Shown in pieces: positions 1-8,260 of a DNA stretch of 64,000 nucleotides. The DNA is taken from positions 1 through 64,000 of the forward strand of contig NZ_ATXK01000005.1 in NCBI RefSeq assembly GCF_000421645.1, read 5' to 3'. The translations under genes and the position numbers were made by a program. Source of the DNA: Aurantimonas coralicida DSM 14790 (GTDB lineage Bacteria; Pseudomonadota; Alphaproteobacteria; Rhizobiales; Rhizobiaceae). The notes beneath the pieces are model-generated. The model made no database searches and had not been told where the DNA came from. It worked only from the letters and a program-made list of their open reading frames with translations. How positions within the stretch are numbered: position 1 is the stretch's first letter; every line of letters begins with the position of its first letter.

Positions 1-1
1 C

Positions 2-340
2 GCCATGGACGGCGCGGCGTTCGACGTCTACGTGCGCACGCAACTGGCGCCATGTCTCGAACCCGGCGATGTCGTCATTCTGGACAACCTGAACGTACAC
101 AAGAGCCCAAGAGCCGCGCAGGCCATCGCCGAGCGGGGCGCCTGGCTCTTGTTCCTGCCGAAATACTCCCCCGACCTCAATCCGATAGAAATGGCATTCT
201 CAAAGCTGAAGACGCTGCTTCGAAAGGCGGCCGCCCGAACCTTGGATGATCTCTGGCGCGCTGTCGGCGATATCTGCGCCCTCTTCACACCCGACGAATG
301 CTGGAATTACTTCAAAGCTGCAGGCTGCGTTGCAGATTAA
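2..340 (+). mobile_element. IS630-family transposase, C-terminal fragment cut by the window edge
   Basis: The reading frame is open to the left edge, so the N-terminal part lies outside the window. The visible part matches the C-terminal half of an IS630/Tc1-type DDE transposase. It has a hydrophobic strand ending in an Asp (VVILDNLNVH), the second catalytic acid of the family, followed by SPDLNPIE, which carries the final Glu, and a helical tail. The ORF ends in a normal stop at 340. I could not identify the right terminal inverted repeat or the TA target duplication in the 124 bases before purU. I cannot tell whether the element is intact. Confidence 0.85.
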
Positions 341-464
341 TCGCCCGACGCTCTAGAAGGGCCGACAGGACGCAGACCGACGGCGGCGCCCGGTCGCCTC
401 GCCCGTCATTCCCGCCGTGCCCCGCCCGAACGTCTCCCCGCCGCCCATCCATCCCGGACCCGCC

Positions 465-1319
465 ATGACCGAACACGCCTTCATCCTCACCCTGTCCTGC
501 AGCGACCAGCCGGGCATCGTCGCCGCGGTGACGACCGAACTGGCCGATGCCGGCGCCAACATCGCGGAAAGCGCCCAGTTCTGGGATCGCCAGACGGGCC
601 GGTTCTTCCTGCGGATCGCCTTCACGGCGCCGGCGAGTGCCAGCCGCGACGCCCTCGAGCGCCAGCTCGCACCGGTGGCCGCGCGGTTCGACATGAAGCT
701 CGCCATCACCGACGAGGCGCGGGTGCCGAAGATCATCCTGATGGTATCGAAATTCGACCACGCGCTGCTGCACCTGCTCTACCAGATCCGGGTCGGCTGG
801 CTGCGAGCCGAAGTGGTCGCCATCGTCTCCAACCACGAGGATTCGCGCCGCACGGCCGACCACGAGGGCGTGCCGTTCCACCATTGGCCGGTGACCCGCG
901 AGACCAAGGCCGAACAGGAGGAACGGGTCCTGAAGCTGGTGCGCGACAGCGATGCCGACCTGGTCGTCCTCGCCCGCTACATGCAGGTTCTTTCGGACAA
1001 TCTCTCGCGCCGCCTGTCGGGGAAGGTGATCAACATCCATCACTCCTTCCTGCCCAGCTTCAAGGGCGCCAAGCCCTACCACCAGGCCCATGAGCGGGGC
1101 GTCAAGCTGATCGGCGCCACTGCGCATTACGTCACCGCCGACCTCGACGAGGGCCCGATCATCGAGCAGGAGACCGAGCGGGTCAGCCATGCCATGTCGC
1201 CCGACGATTTCGTCGCCGTCGGCCGGGACGTGGAAAGCCGGGTGCTGGCCCGGGCAGTGAAGATGCATCTGGAACGCCGGGTGATGATCAACGACCACCG
1301 CACGGTGGTCTTCCGCTGA
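465..1319 (+). CDS. purU: formyltetrahydrofolate deformylase
   Basis: This enzyme hydrolyses 10-formyl-THF to formate and THF, balancing one-carbon pools in the cytoplasm. The protein has 284 residues, a usual PurU length. An N-terminal ACT domain (about residues 5-85, beginning ILTLSCSDQPGIVA) is followed by a formyltransferase domain (about 88-284). The formyltransferase signature KVINIHHSFLPSFKGA is at about 187-202, with the catalytic Asn and His, and the family Asp lies in ADLDEG at about 225-230. An upstream in-frame ATG at 417 would add 16 Pro-rich residues. I chose the ATG at 465 because the ACT domain starts there. The gene stands alone and converges with the ABC operon to its right. 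Formate made here could feed the Fds formate dehydrogenase at 45-49 kb, but that link is only inferred. Confidence 0.93.
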   Translation: MTEHAFILTLSCSDQPGIVAAVTTELADAGANIAESAQFWDRQTGRFFLRIAFTAPASASRDALERQLAPVAARFDMKLAITDEARVPKIILMVSKFDHALLHLLYQIRVGWLRAEVVAIVSNHEDSRRTADHEGVPFHHWPVTRETKAEQEERVLKLVRDSDADLVVLARYMQVLSDNLSRRLSGKVINIHHSFLPSFKGAKPYHQAHERGVKLIGATAHYVTADLDEGPIIEQETERVSHAMSPDDFVAVGRDVESRVLARAVKMHLERRVMINDHRTVVFR

Positions 1320-1338
1320 TCTGAGCGCCCGCCCCGCC

Positions 1339-2427
1339 TCAGGCGGACTCGACTGCCCTTGCCGACGTCGCGTCGTCCGGCTGGAGCGCGAAGACGTCGG
1401 CCGGTGAGAAATGCAGATCGACCCGCGCGCCGCGCGCCGGCGGCGGCGTCGTCGGGCGGTTGAAGGTGTCGGCCAGCACCGTGCCGCCGGCGACATTCAG
1501 CTTCAGCCGCACCACCGAGCCGAGGAAATGCGCGTCCTCGACCACGCCGACGAGCCGGTTGATCCGGTCCGGCGACGCCTCCAGCCGCATCGCCTCCGGG
1601 CGGAGCGCCAGGGTCACCGGCGTACCCGCAGCGCCGGGAGGCGGTTCGGCGAGGATGATCGGGCAGCCCTCGACCATGACCGATCCGTCCGCCGCGACGA
1701 TCCCCTCGACCCGGCTCAGCGTGCCGACGAACCCCGCGACGAAGCGGCTTTGCGGCCGGTTGTAGATGGCGAAAGGCGCGTCGCACTGTTCGATCCGGCC
1801 TTCGCTCATCACCACGATCCGGTCCGACATGGACAGCGCCTCCTCCTGGTCGTGGGTGACGAAGATCGTGGTGATGCCGAGTTCGCGTTGCAGTGCCCGG
1901 ATCTCCTCGCGCAGCGACAGGCGGATCTTGGCGTCGAGGGCAGACAGGGGCTCGTCGAGCAGCAGCACCCGTGGGCTTGGCGCGAGCGCGCGGGCCAGCG
2001 CCACACGCTGCTGCTGGCCGCCAGAGAGCTGATAGGGGTAGCGGTCGCCAAGATGCGGCAGGCCGATCAGCGTGAGCATTTCCTCGACGCGGGCCGAGAT
2101 CTGCGGCTTCGACCGACCGGCGACCTTCAGCCCGAAGGCGACATTGTCGGCCACCGACAGGTTGGGAAACAGCGCGTAGGCCTGGAACACCATGCCGATC
2201 CGTCGCCGGTTGGGCGCCAACGCGGTGACGTCCTCGCCGTCGATGACGATGCGCCCCGCCGAGGGCGTCTCGAAGCCGGCGATCATGCGCAGCATCGTCG
2301 TCTTGCCGCAGCCGGACGGGCCGAGGAAGGAGACGAACTCGCCCTTCGCCACCTCGAGGGAGAAGTCGCGCACGACGGTGCTCGGCCCGAAGCTCTTGGA
2401 CACGTCGTGAATTTCCAGAAAGCTCAT
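1339..2427 (-). CDS. ABC importer ATP-binding protein, PotA/FbpC-like
   Basis: This is the ATPase of an ABC importer, 362 residues. Walker A (GPSGCGKTT) is at 36-44, followed by a Q-loop, the LSGGQQQR signature, Walker B (VLLLDEPLSALD) and the switch His in VTHDQEEA. A C-terminal TOBE-like extension (about 240-355) is typical of the spermidine, iron and phosphonate subfamilies. Its start overlaps the stop of the preceding permease gene by four bases (ATGA), so the two are translationally coupled. It is the last gene of an operon with two permeases and a binding protein. The substrate is not readable from this subunit. The neighbouring phnM/phnN make 2-aminoethylphosphonate a possible alternative to polyamine or iron. 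Confidence 0.92.
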   Translation of the reverse strand: MSFLEIHDVSKSFGPSTVVRDFSLEVAKGEFVSFLGPSGCGKTTMLRMIAGFETPSAGRIVIDGEDVTALAPNRRRIGMVFQAYALFPNLSVADNVAFGLKVAGRSKPQISARVEEMLTLIGLPHLGDRYPYQLSGGQQQRVALARALAPSPRVLLLDEPLSALDAKIRLSLREEIRALQRELGITTIFVTHDQEEALSMSDRIVVMSEGRIEQCDAPFAIYNRPQSRFVAGFVGTLSRVEGIVAADGSVMVEGCPIILAEPPPGAAGTPVTLALRPEAMRLEASPDRINRLVGVVEDAHFLGSVVRLKLNVAGGTVLADTFNRPTTPPPARGARVDLHFSPADVFALQPDDATSARAVESA

Positions 2428-3248
2428 CGCGCGGCACGCCTTGCAAGCTTGAACAGGGGACGCCCGGATCGCCGCCGACCCGGCGCGCGGTTGGCGAAGA
2501 GCTGCAGGAGACCCATGCAGGCCCAGGTGATGGCAAAGGCGATCATCGCCAGCGCCGCCGGCTCGTAGGCCCGGTTGGCGCCGATCAGGGCGAGATAGGG
2601 GCCGAAGGCCGGGCGGTTGAGAAGGCTCGCCAGCACGAACTCCCCGATGACGATGGCGAAGGTCAGGAAGGCGCCGGACAGGACCGCGGCCCGCACATTG
2701 GGCAGGATCACCCGGAACAGGATCGTCGCGCGCTTCGCCCCGAGGCTTTCGGCTGCCTCGGTCAGGGTGCGGATGTCGATCGCCGCCATGCCGGTGTCCA
2801 CGGCCCGGAACATGTAGGGCAGCGACAGGACCACGTAGCCGAAGACCAGGAGGAGGTTGGTTCCGCTCGCACTGTTGGTGAAGGGCAGCCAGGACGAGGA
2901 ATTGTAGAGCCGGATATAGCCGAAGACGAGGACGATGGGCGGGATCACCAGCGGCAGCAGGGTGATGAACTCCACCAGCGGCCGCAGCTTCGCGAAGCGC
3001 AGGCGAACCCAGTAGGCCGTCGGCACGACGAGCAGCGCGCCGAGCACGATGGTGGCCAGGGCCGCGATGACGGAGAAGCTGAAGGTCGTGCGGAACTGCG
3101 GGTCGGCGAAGACCACCCGGTACGCCTCGAAGCTCCAGATGCCGCGCAGCATCGACAGCGAGAACTCGAAGGTCGCGACCAGCGGCAGGACGAAATAGAG
3201 GGCGCCGAGGAGGACGATCACGGCCGGTCCGATGCGCGAGGCCGTCAT
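2424..3248 (-). CDS. ABC importer permease, PotC/PhnV-like
   Basis: This 274-residue inner-membrane permease has about six hydrophobic segments. The EAA loop is EAAESLGAKRATILFRVILP, the coupling helix that contacts the ATPase. I start it at the ATG at 3248, which overlaps the stop of the upstream permease gene by four bases (ATGA). A longer in-frame reading to 4472 is open only because it runs antisense to nothing and through the other permease gene in a shadow frame. The C-terminus ends in a basic tail (RRSGRPLFKLARRAAR). Overlapping starts on both sides show tight operon coupling. It belongs to the MetI-like permease fold; substrate undetermined. Confidence 0.9.
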   Translation of the reverse strand: MTASRIGPAVIVLLGALYFVLPLVATFEFSLSMLRGIWSFEAYRVVFADPQFRTTFSFSVIAALATIVLGALLVVPTAYWVRLRFAKLRPLVEFITLLPLVIPPIVLVFGYIRLYNSSSWLPFTNSASGTNLLLVFGYVVLSLPYMFRAVDTGMAAIDIRTLTEAAESLGAKRATILFRVILPNVRAAVLSGAFLTFAIVIGEFVLASLLNRPAFGPYLALIGANRAYEPAALAMIAFAITWACMGLLQLFANRAPGRRRSGRPLFKLARRAAR

Positions 3249-4162
3249 CGCTGCCACCGTTCGGCGCGCGAGCGCAGCCACAGATAGAGAAGGTTGGAGC
3301 AGCCGGTGATGACGATCATGCCGAAGGCCAGCGCGTAGCCGAGATTGGGATTGTAGAGAACGTCGCCGCGGATCTGCGCATAGAGCAGGATCGGCACGAT
3401 GTTCAGCGACGATCCGGTCAGCGCATAGGCGGTGGCGATGGCGCCGAAGGAATTGGCGAAGAGCAGGAGGAAGCAGCCGAGGATCGACGGGGCCAGCACC
3501 GGCAGCGCCACCATGCGCCAGTATTGCCAGCGGGTTGCCCCGAGGATCGACGCAGCCTCGCGCCATTCGCCCTTCAGCCCGTCGAGGGCCGGCGTGACGA
3601 TGAGCACCATCAGCGGAATCTGGAAGTAGAGATAGGTGATCGTCAGCCCCCAGAAGGACAGGAGGTTGAAGCCGAGAGCGTAGATGTTGACGCCCGCCGC
3701 CTCCTTCAGGAACAGCGTCACCAGTCCGAGCCTGCCGAGGGTGGCCAGGAAGGCGAACGCCAGCGGAATGCCGGCGAAGTTCGAGGCGACGCCCGAGAAG
3801 GTGACCACGGTGGGCCGAATCCAGGCCGGCAGCCGGCCGTGGACGATGGCGTGGGCGAGGAAGAAGCCGATCAGCGCGCCCAGCGCCGCCGAGGCGAGGC
3901 TGACCTGGATCGAGATGGCGTAGGCCGCCATGATCTGGGGCGTGAACAGGCCGAGAATGTTGCCGAAGGTGAAGGCGCCGCTGCGATCCTGGAAGGCGCC
4001 GGCGACGAGGTAGAGCGTCGGCCCGATCAGGAACAGGATGGCGAAGCCGAAGAAGGGCGCGAGGCCCAGCCAGGCGAAGGAACGCGAAGGCCGGCGCGAC
4101 GGCGCCGCGCCCGTTCTGCCGTGGGCGGCCCCAGCCGTGGCTGCGTCGATGGCTGCGCCCAT
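3245..4162 (-). CDS. ABC importer permease, PotB/PhnU-like
   Basis: This 305-residue permease has a polar N-terminal extension of about 30 residues, then six predicted membrane segments beginning FAWLGLAPFFGFAILFLIG. The EAA-type loop is EAASILGATRWQYWRMVALP. It pairs with the downstream permease to form a heterodimeric channel. The start at 4162 is preceded by a purine-rich GGGGGAT. The 72 bases between the binding-protein gene and this one hold a 13-bp perfect hairpin (4189-4220), which may lower expression relative to the binding protein. Family: binding-protein-dependent transport permease; substrate not determined. Confidence 0.9.
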   Translation of the reverse strand: MGAAIDAATAGAAHGRTGAAPSRRPSRSFAWLGLAPFFGFAILFLIGPTLYLVAGAFQDRSGAFTFGNILGLFTPQIMAAYAISIQVSLASAALGALIGFFLAHAIVHGRLPAWIRPTVVTFSGVASNFAGIPLAFAFLATLGRLGLVTLFLKEAAGVNIYALGFNLLSFWGLTITYLYFQIPLMVLIVTPALDGLKGEWREAASILGATRWQYWRMVALPVLAPSILGCFLLLFANSFGAIATAYALTGSSLNIVPILLYAQIRGDVLYNPNLGYALAFGMIVITGCSNLLYLWLRSRAERWQR

Positions 4163-4188
4163 GATCCCCCGCTGCTGACAAATCCGGA

Positions 4189-4220
4189 CGGAAGGGGCGG
4201 CAAACGGGCCGCCCCTTCCG
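4189..4220 (-). terminator. strong hairpin between binding-protein and permease genes (attenuator or RNA-stability element)
   Basis: This is a perfect inverted repeat: 13-base arms at 4189-4201 and 4208-4220 with a 6-base loop. It lies 15 bases beyond the stop of the binding-protein gene in the direction of transcription and 27 bases before the permease start. No long U-tract follows on the minus strand (ATTTGTC). It is therefore more likely a partial terminator or 3' stabiliser than a full stop. Three other importers in the window have a hairpin in the same place. Confidence 0.65.
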
Positions 4221-4234
4221 AACTCGCTGTATTG

Positions 4235-5347
4235 TTACTGGACGGTCGCGCCGACGACGCTGTCCCACTTGGCGGCGATCTCGGCCTTGGCGGCGTTCTG
4301 ATCGTCGAGGGTCGGGAACACGGCCTTCTCGTAGGCTTCGGCCGGCGGCAGCTTGTCGAGCAGGTCCTGCGGGATCTTGCCGGCCTTCGACATGGCGTTG
4401 AAGCGGATCGGGTGGCAGTAGCCCTTCAGCCAGGTCAGCTGGCCCTCGTCGGAATACAGATACTCCATCCACAGCTTGGCGGCGTTCGGATGCGGCGCGT
4501 AGGCGCTGATCGCCTGCACATAGACGCCGGCGACGACGCCGTCGGACGGCACCACGACCTCGATCGGCGGGTTGCCGTTGAGATTGTCGCGCATCGACAG
4601 GAGGTTGTAGTCCCAGTTCATCGCGACCGGCGTGGTGCCCTGGGCGATCGGGGCCGCCTCGGCGTCGACGGTCACGAAATTACCGGCTTCGTTGAGTTCC
4701 TTGAAGAACTCGAGACCGGCTGTCGCGGCCTCCATGCCGGTCTTGCCGCCCCGGGCGATGCCGGCTGCATAGAGCGACATGATGGCGTTGTTGGCGCTGC
4801 GCGGATCACCGGCAAGGGCGACCGAATTGGCGTAGTCGGACTTGAGGAGATCCTCGAAGCTCTGCGGCGCGGTGTCGATGACGTCCTTGTTGATGCCGAA
4901 GGCCAGCACGCCGTAATAATCGCCGTACCAGTAACCGTCAGCATCCTTGGCGTCGTCCGGAATCTCGTCCCAGGTCGCGACCTTGTAGGGCATCAGCAGG
5001 TCTTCGGCCTTGGCAGACGGGCCGAATGACAGGCCGACATCGATGACGTCGGGCGCCTGCGGGCCGGCGTTGCCCTTGTTGGCCTTGATCGCCTCGATCT
5101 CGTCGCCGGACCCGGCATTCGGGTTCAGCTCGTTGATCTCGATGCCGTATTTGGCCTTGAAGCCCTCGATCATCTCGCCGTAATTGCACCAGTCGTGCGG
5201 CAGCGCGATCGTGGTGAGCTGGCCTTCCTTCTTGGCGGCCGCCACGAGATCGTCCATCGACATCTCGCCGGACTGGGCGAAGGCGAGGCTGGTGGACAGC
5301 GACAGGACCGTCGCCAGTGCCGTCGTGGACATGCGGGAAATCTTCAT
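4235..5347 (-). CDS. periplasmic substrate-binding protein of an ABC importer (PotD-like)
   Basis: This 370-residue protein has a clear signal peptide (MKISRMSTTALATVLSLSTSLAFAQS), with cleavage probably after AFA at about residue 24. The mature part has the class II binding-protein layout of the spermidine/putrescine, iron and 2-aminoethylphosphonate group: a start like LTTIALPHDWCNYGEMIEGFKAKYG and later PVAMNWDYN and YLYSDEGQ. It is the first gene of a four-gene operon (binding protein, two permeases, ATPase). It is separated by 375 bases from the divergent phosphonate-type genes. The ligand cannot be read directly; polyamine, ferric iron and 2-aminoethylphosphonate are all plausible. Confidence 0.88.
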   Translation of the reverse strand: MKISRMSTTALATVLSLSTSLAFAQSGEMSMDDLVAAAKKEGQLTTIALPHDWCNYGEMIEGFKAKYGIEINELNPNAGSGDEIEAIKANKGNAGPQAPDVIDVGLSFGPSAKAEDLLMPYKVATWDEIPDDAKDADGYWYGDYYGVLAFGINKDVIDTAPQSFEDLLKSDYANSVALAGDPRSANNAIMSLYAAGIARGGKTGMEAATAGLEFFKELNEAGNFVTVDAEAAPIAQGTTPVAMNWDYNLLSMRDNLNGNPPIEVVVPSDGVVAGVYVQAISAYAPHPNAAKLWMEYLYSDEGQLTWLKGYCHPIRFNAMSKAGKIPQDLLDKLPPAEAYEKAVFPTLDDQNAAKAEIAAKWDSVVGATVQ

Positions 5348-5722
5348 GGGTCACCCTCTGGGGAGCCGCGGCCATTGACGGCGCGGGCGAAAAACCGGAT
5401 TGCGCCTCCGTTGCGGGGAAGCGCCAGTCCGGTAGCACCGGCCCATGACAGTTGCGTGTCGCATGCATCGCCAGGGCCACTGGCGCACAGGGCTTGCCGG
5501 TGTCATCAAGCGGACAGGCGCAGGCGCTAGAAGCGGCCGCGATCCGCGCCGGTCCCCGCTGTCGCCGCAACCTTCGGGTGCCGTGCGACACCTCCGCAGG
5601 GTGGCCGGATCGAAATGCCGCTTATATCCCCCGCGGACCCACCCTCTCCCGCGACCAAGCCGAGCGCGAGCGTCGCCGACCGACATGCCCTTCCGCTGCC
5701 CTCCAGTCCCAGGACCCTGACC
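5348..5722. other. divergent intergenic region, ABC operon / phosphonate genes
   Basis: These 375 bases must hold the promoters of both the minus-strand ABC operon and the plus-strand DUF1045-phnM-phnN unit. I saw no coding frame with a recognisable product. A weak PHO-box-like pair is present at 5500-5517 (GTGTCAT, four bases, CGGACAG), but only the first half-site is good. No RNA structure or repeat was recognised. Confidence 0.5.
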
Positions 5723-6406
5723 ATGCGCGCCGCGATCTATTTCACGCCCCCCGCCGGCGCGCCGCTGACCCGCACCGCCGCCGAATGGCTGGGCCGCAGC
5801 GCCTTCGACGGCGAGCCGACCCGAGACCCCGATCCGGCCGTTGATCCGCTCGTCGCCTCACCGGCGCGCTACGGCTTTCATGCGACCATGCGCGCGCCGT
5901 TCCGGCTTGCCGAGGGCGTCGATCTGTCCGAAGTGGATGCCCGGCTGGCGGCCTTCTGCGCCTCGCGCGACCCGGTGCGGATCGCAGAGCTGGTGCTGGC
6001 GAGGCTCGGGCCGTTCTTCGCGCTGGTGCCCGAGACCGCGCCGCCGGCTCTCGGCGAACTGGAATCGGCCGTCGTCCGCAGCTTCGAGCCGCTGCGCGCC
6101 CCCGCCACGGCCGAGGAGATCGCGCGCCGCAAGCCGCACAAGCTGACCGAACGCCAGCGCGACTATCTGGAGAAATGGGGCTATCCTCACGTCTTCGAGG
6201 AATTCCGCTTCCACATGACCCTGACCGGCAAGGTTCCGGCCGCCGAGCGCAAGCCGGTCGAAGCGCGGCTGCGCGACAGATTCGCCCCATTCGATGGCGC
6301 CCCGCTTGCCATCGACCATCTGGCTCTCTTCATGGAGCCGGAGCCGGGCGCACCGTTCCGCGTCCATTCGGTCCATCCGTTCCGCCGCCCTTCGGAAGAA
6401 GCCTGA
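5723..6406 (+). CDS. phosphonate-metabolism-associated 2H phosphoesterase-like protein (DUF1045)
   Basis: This 227-residue cytoplasmic protein has two 2H phosphoesterase signatures: HATMRAP at about residues 53-59 and HMTLTG at about 165-170. This pair of His-x-Thr motifs defines the fold. DUF1045 members are regularly found beside phnM and phnN, and here the stop is one base before the phnM start. I chose the ATG at 5723 (MRAAIYFTPP) because the conserved N-terminus begins there. An upstream ATG at 5615 would add 36 low-complexity residues. A role in processing a cyclic or ribosyl phosphate intermediate of C-P lyase metabolism is inferred from context and fold, not shown. Confidence 0.85.
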   Translation: MRAAIYFTPPAGAPLTRTAAEWLGRSAFDGEPTRDPDPAVDPLVASPARYGFHATMRAPFRLAEGVDLSEVDARLAAFCASRDPVRIAELVLARLGPFFALVPETAPPALGELESAVVRSFEPLRAPATAEEIARRKPHKLTERQRDYLEKWGYPHVFEEFRFHMTLTGKVPAAERKPVEARLRDRFAPFDGAPLAIDHLALFMEPEPGAPFRVHSVHPFRRPSEEA

Positions 6407-6407
6407 C

Positions 6408-7544
6408 ATGCCCGACGAGACCATCCTCACCAATGCCCGCATCGTCACGCCGGAGGCGGTGATCGACGGCCATGTGGTCCTGCGCGACGGCGTGATCGCC
6501 GGCTTCGACGAAGGCCCCGCCAGCGGCGAGGACATGGGCGGCGACATCCTCATCCCGGGCCTCGTCGAGCTGCACACCGACCATATCGAGGGCCATTTCA
6601 ATCCGCGGCCGCGGGTGATGTGGAACAAGATGGCCGCCATCCAGGCGCACGACAACCAGATCGCCGGCTCCGGCATCACGACCGTCTTCGACGCGCTCAG
6701 GGTCGGCACCGAGGAGAACGGCACGCTGACCGCCGACGACATGGCGGAGATGGGCCGGACCATCGACCGCGCCGTCGCCGAGGGGCGGGTGCGGGCCGAC
6801 CACTACATCCATCTGCGCTGCGAGGTCTCGGCGGCGGACGTGGTCGAGGGCTTCGACAAGATCGCCGCCAATCCGCGGCTGAAGCTCGTGTCGCTGATGG
6901 ATCATGCGCCCGGCCAGCGCCAGTTCGCCGACATGGACGCCTATCGCGCCTATTTCCAGAAGAAGCTGAACCTGTCGGATGCCGATTTCGACGCCTTCAG
7001 CGCCCGCCGGCTTGCCGAATCCGAGCGCCACGCGCCGCCTGCCCGGCGTGCCATCGCGGGCGTCTGCCGCGAGCGCGGCATCGCTGTCGCCTCCCATGAC
7101 GACGCCACCGCGGCCCATGTCGCCGAAGCCATCGAACTGGGCACCCGCATCGCCGAGTTCCCGACGACGGTCGAGGCGGCCGCCGCTTCGCGCGAGGCCG
7201 GGCTGCACGTCCTGATGGGCGCGCCCAATATCGTGCGCGGCGGATCGCATTCCGGCAATGTCTCGGCGATCGAGCTCCTGCGCCGGGGCACCCTCGACAT
7301 CCTGTCCTCGGACTATGTTCCCTTCTCCATGTTGCAGGCGGTGTTCGCTTTGGCCGAGAGCGGCGAATGCGACCTGCCGGCGGCGATCCGGCTGGTCACC
7401 GCCAATCCGGCCGCCGCCGTCGGCCTCGCGGATCGCGGCGCCATCGTCCAAGGGCTGCGCGGCGATCTGGTGCGGGTTTCCACCAGCGCCGGCGATCCGC
7501 CGGTGGTGCGCGCGGTCTGGCGGGAGGGCCGGCGTGTCGCCTGA
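6408..7544 (+). CDS. phnM: alpha-D-ribose 1-methylphosphonate 5-triphosphate diphosphatase
   Basis: PhnM removes pyrophosphate from ribosyl-phosphonate triphosphate before C-P bond cleavage. This 378-residue protein has the amidohydrolase pattern: an N-terminal beta-sandwich strand (TNARIVTPEAVIDGHVV), then LVELHTDHIEGHF with metal-binding His residues at about 51-58. Later come the conserved SLMDHAPGQRQF, SHDDAT and GAPNIVRGGSHSGN motifs, the last being diagnostic for PhnM. The start at 6408 is one base after the preceding stop, and phnN overlaps its 3' end, so the three genes form one transcript. The C-P lyase core genes phnGHIJKL are not in the window and would have to be encoded elsewhere. 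Confidence 0.95.
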   Translation: MPDETILTNARIVTPEAVIDGHVVLRDGVIAGFDEGPASGEDMGGDILIPGLVELHTDHIEGHFNPRPRVMWNKMAAIQAHDNQIAGSGITTVFDALRVGTEENGTLTADDMAEMGRTIDRAVAEGRVRADHYIHLRCEVSAADVVEGFDKIAANPRLKLVSLMDHAPGQRQFADMDAYRAYFQKKLNLSDADFDAFSARRLAESERHAPPARRAIAGVCRERGIAVASHDDATAAHVAEAIELGTRIAEFPTTVEAAAASREAGLHVLMGAPNIVRGGSHSGNVSAIELLRRGTLDILSSDYVPFSMLQAVFALAESGECDLPAAIRLVTANPAAAVGLADRGAIVQGLRGDLVRVSTSAGDPPVVRAVWREGRRVA

Positions 7545-8133
7545 TCCCAGCCGCAGCGCAGGCGGAACGGCCCCGAGCGGCCCCGGCCTGTTCGTCGCCG
7601 TGGTCGGCCCGAGCGGCGCCGGCAAGGACACGCTGCTGGCGCTGGCGGCGGAAGATCTGGCGAAGACACCCGGCATCGTCTTTGCCCGGCGGATCGTGAC
7701 CCGGGACGCCATCGCGGCGATCGAGGATCACGACGTGATGAGCCCCGCCGATTTCGCCGCGGCGGAGGCGTCCGGGGCGTTCTGCCTGTCGTGGCGGGCC
7801 CACGGCCTCGCCTATGGTTTGCCGGCGTATCTGACGACCGCGCTGACGGACGGAACCATCGTCGTCGCCAATGTCTCGCGCCGGGTCCTCGCCCAGGCCG
7901 CAGAGCGCTTCGCACGGCTCGCCATCGTCGAGATCACCGCGCCGCCGGCCGTGCTGGTCGCCCGCATCGCCGCGCGCGGCCGCGAAACGCCGGAGGAGAT
8001 CTCCGCCCGCATCGCCCGGCAGGTGCAGCTGACCGTGCCGCCCAGCGCCGAGGCGCATCATCGCATCGTCAATGACGGCAGCCCGCAGGACGGCCGCCGC
8101 AAGCTCCTCGAGATCCTGCGCGCCGCAAGCTGA
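7534..8133 (+). CDS. phnN: ribose 1,5-bisphosphate phosphokinase
   Basis: PhnN phosphorylates ribose 1,5-bisphosphate to PRPP, salvaging the sugar released by C-P lyase. This 199-residue, guanylate-kinase-like protein has a P-loop GPSGAGKDT at about 25-33 and the conserved RRIVTRD and FCLSWRAHGLAYGLP motifs. I chose the GTG at 7534: it follows a GGGAGGG ribosome site and gives an 11-base overlap with phnM. The longer in-frame reading from 7258 lies inside phnM and is not credible. Translational coupling with phnM is likely. Confidence 0.93.
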   Translation: MSPDPSRSAGGTAPSGPGLFVAVVGPSGAGKDTLLALAAEDLAKTPGIVFARRIVTRDAIAAIEDHDVMSPADFAAAEASGAFCLSWRAHGLAYGLPAYLTTALTDGTIVVANVSRRVLAQAAERFARLAIVEITAPPAVLVARIAARGRETPEEISARIARQVQLTVPPSAEAHHRIVNDGSPQDGRRKLLEILRAAS

Positions 8134-8260
8134 CCGTCCTCGCAGGCCGAGGCTCGACAGGGGCGGCCGGCCAAGTCATCTTCGGCCCCGATTTGCGGCG
8201 GCGCGCGTCCGCCGCGCTGCGGCTGCCGAGCCGCCAAGAGGACAATCCGGGCCCGACACC

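Noticed and set aside
2424-4472. A 682-residue frame covering both permease genes
   Set aside because: Only the last 274 residues are the real permease. The N-terminal part is a shadow of the other permease, and the ATGA overlap at 3245-3248 gives the true start.
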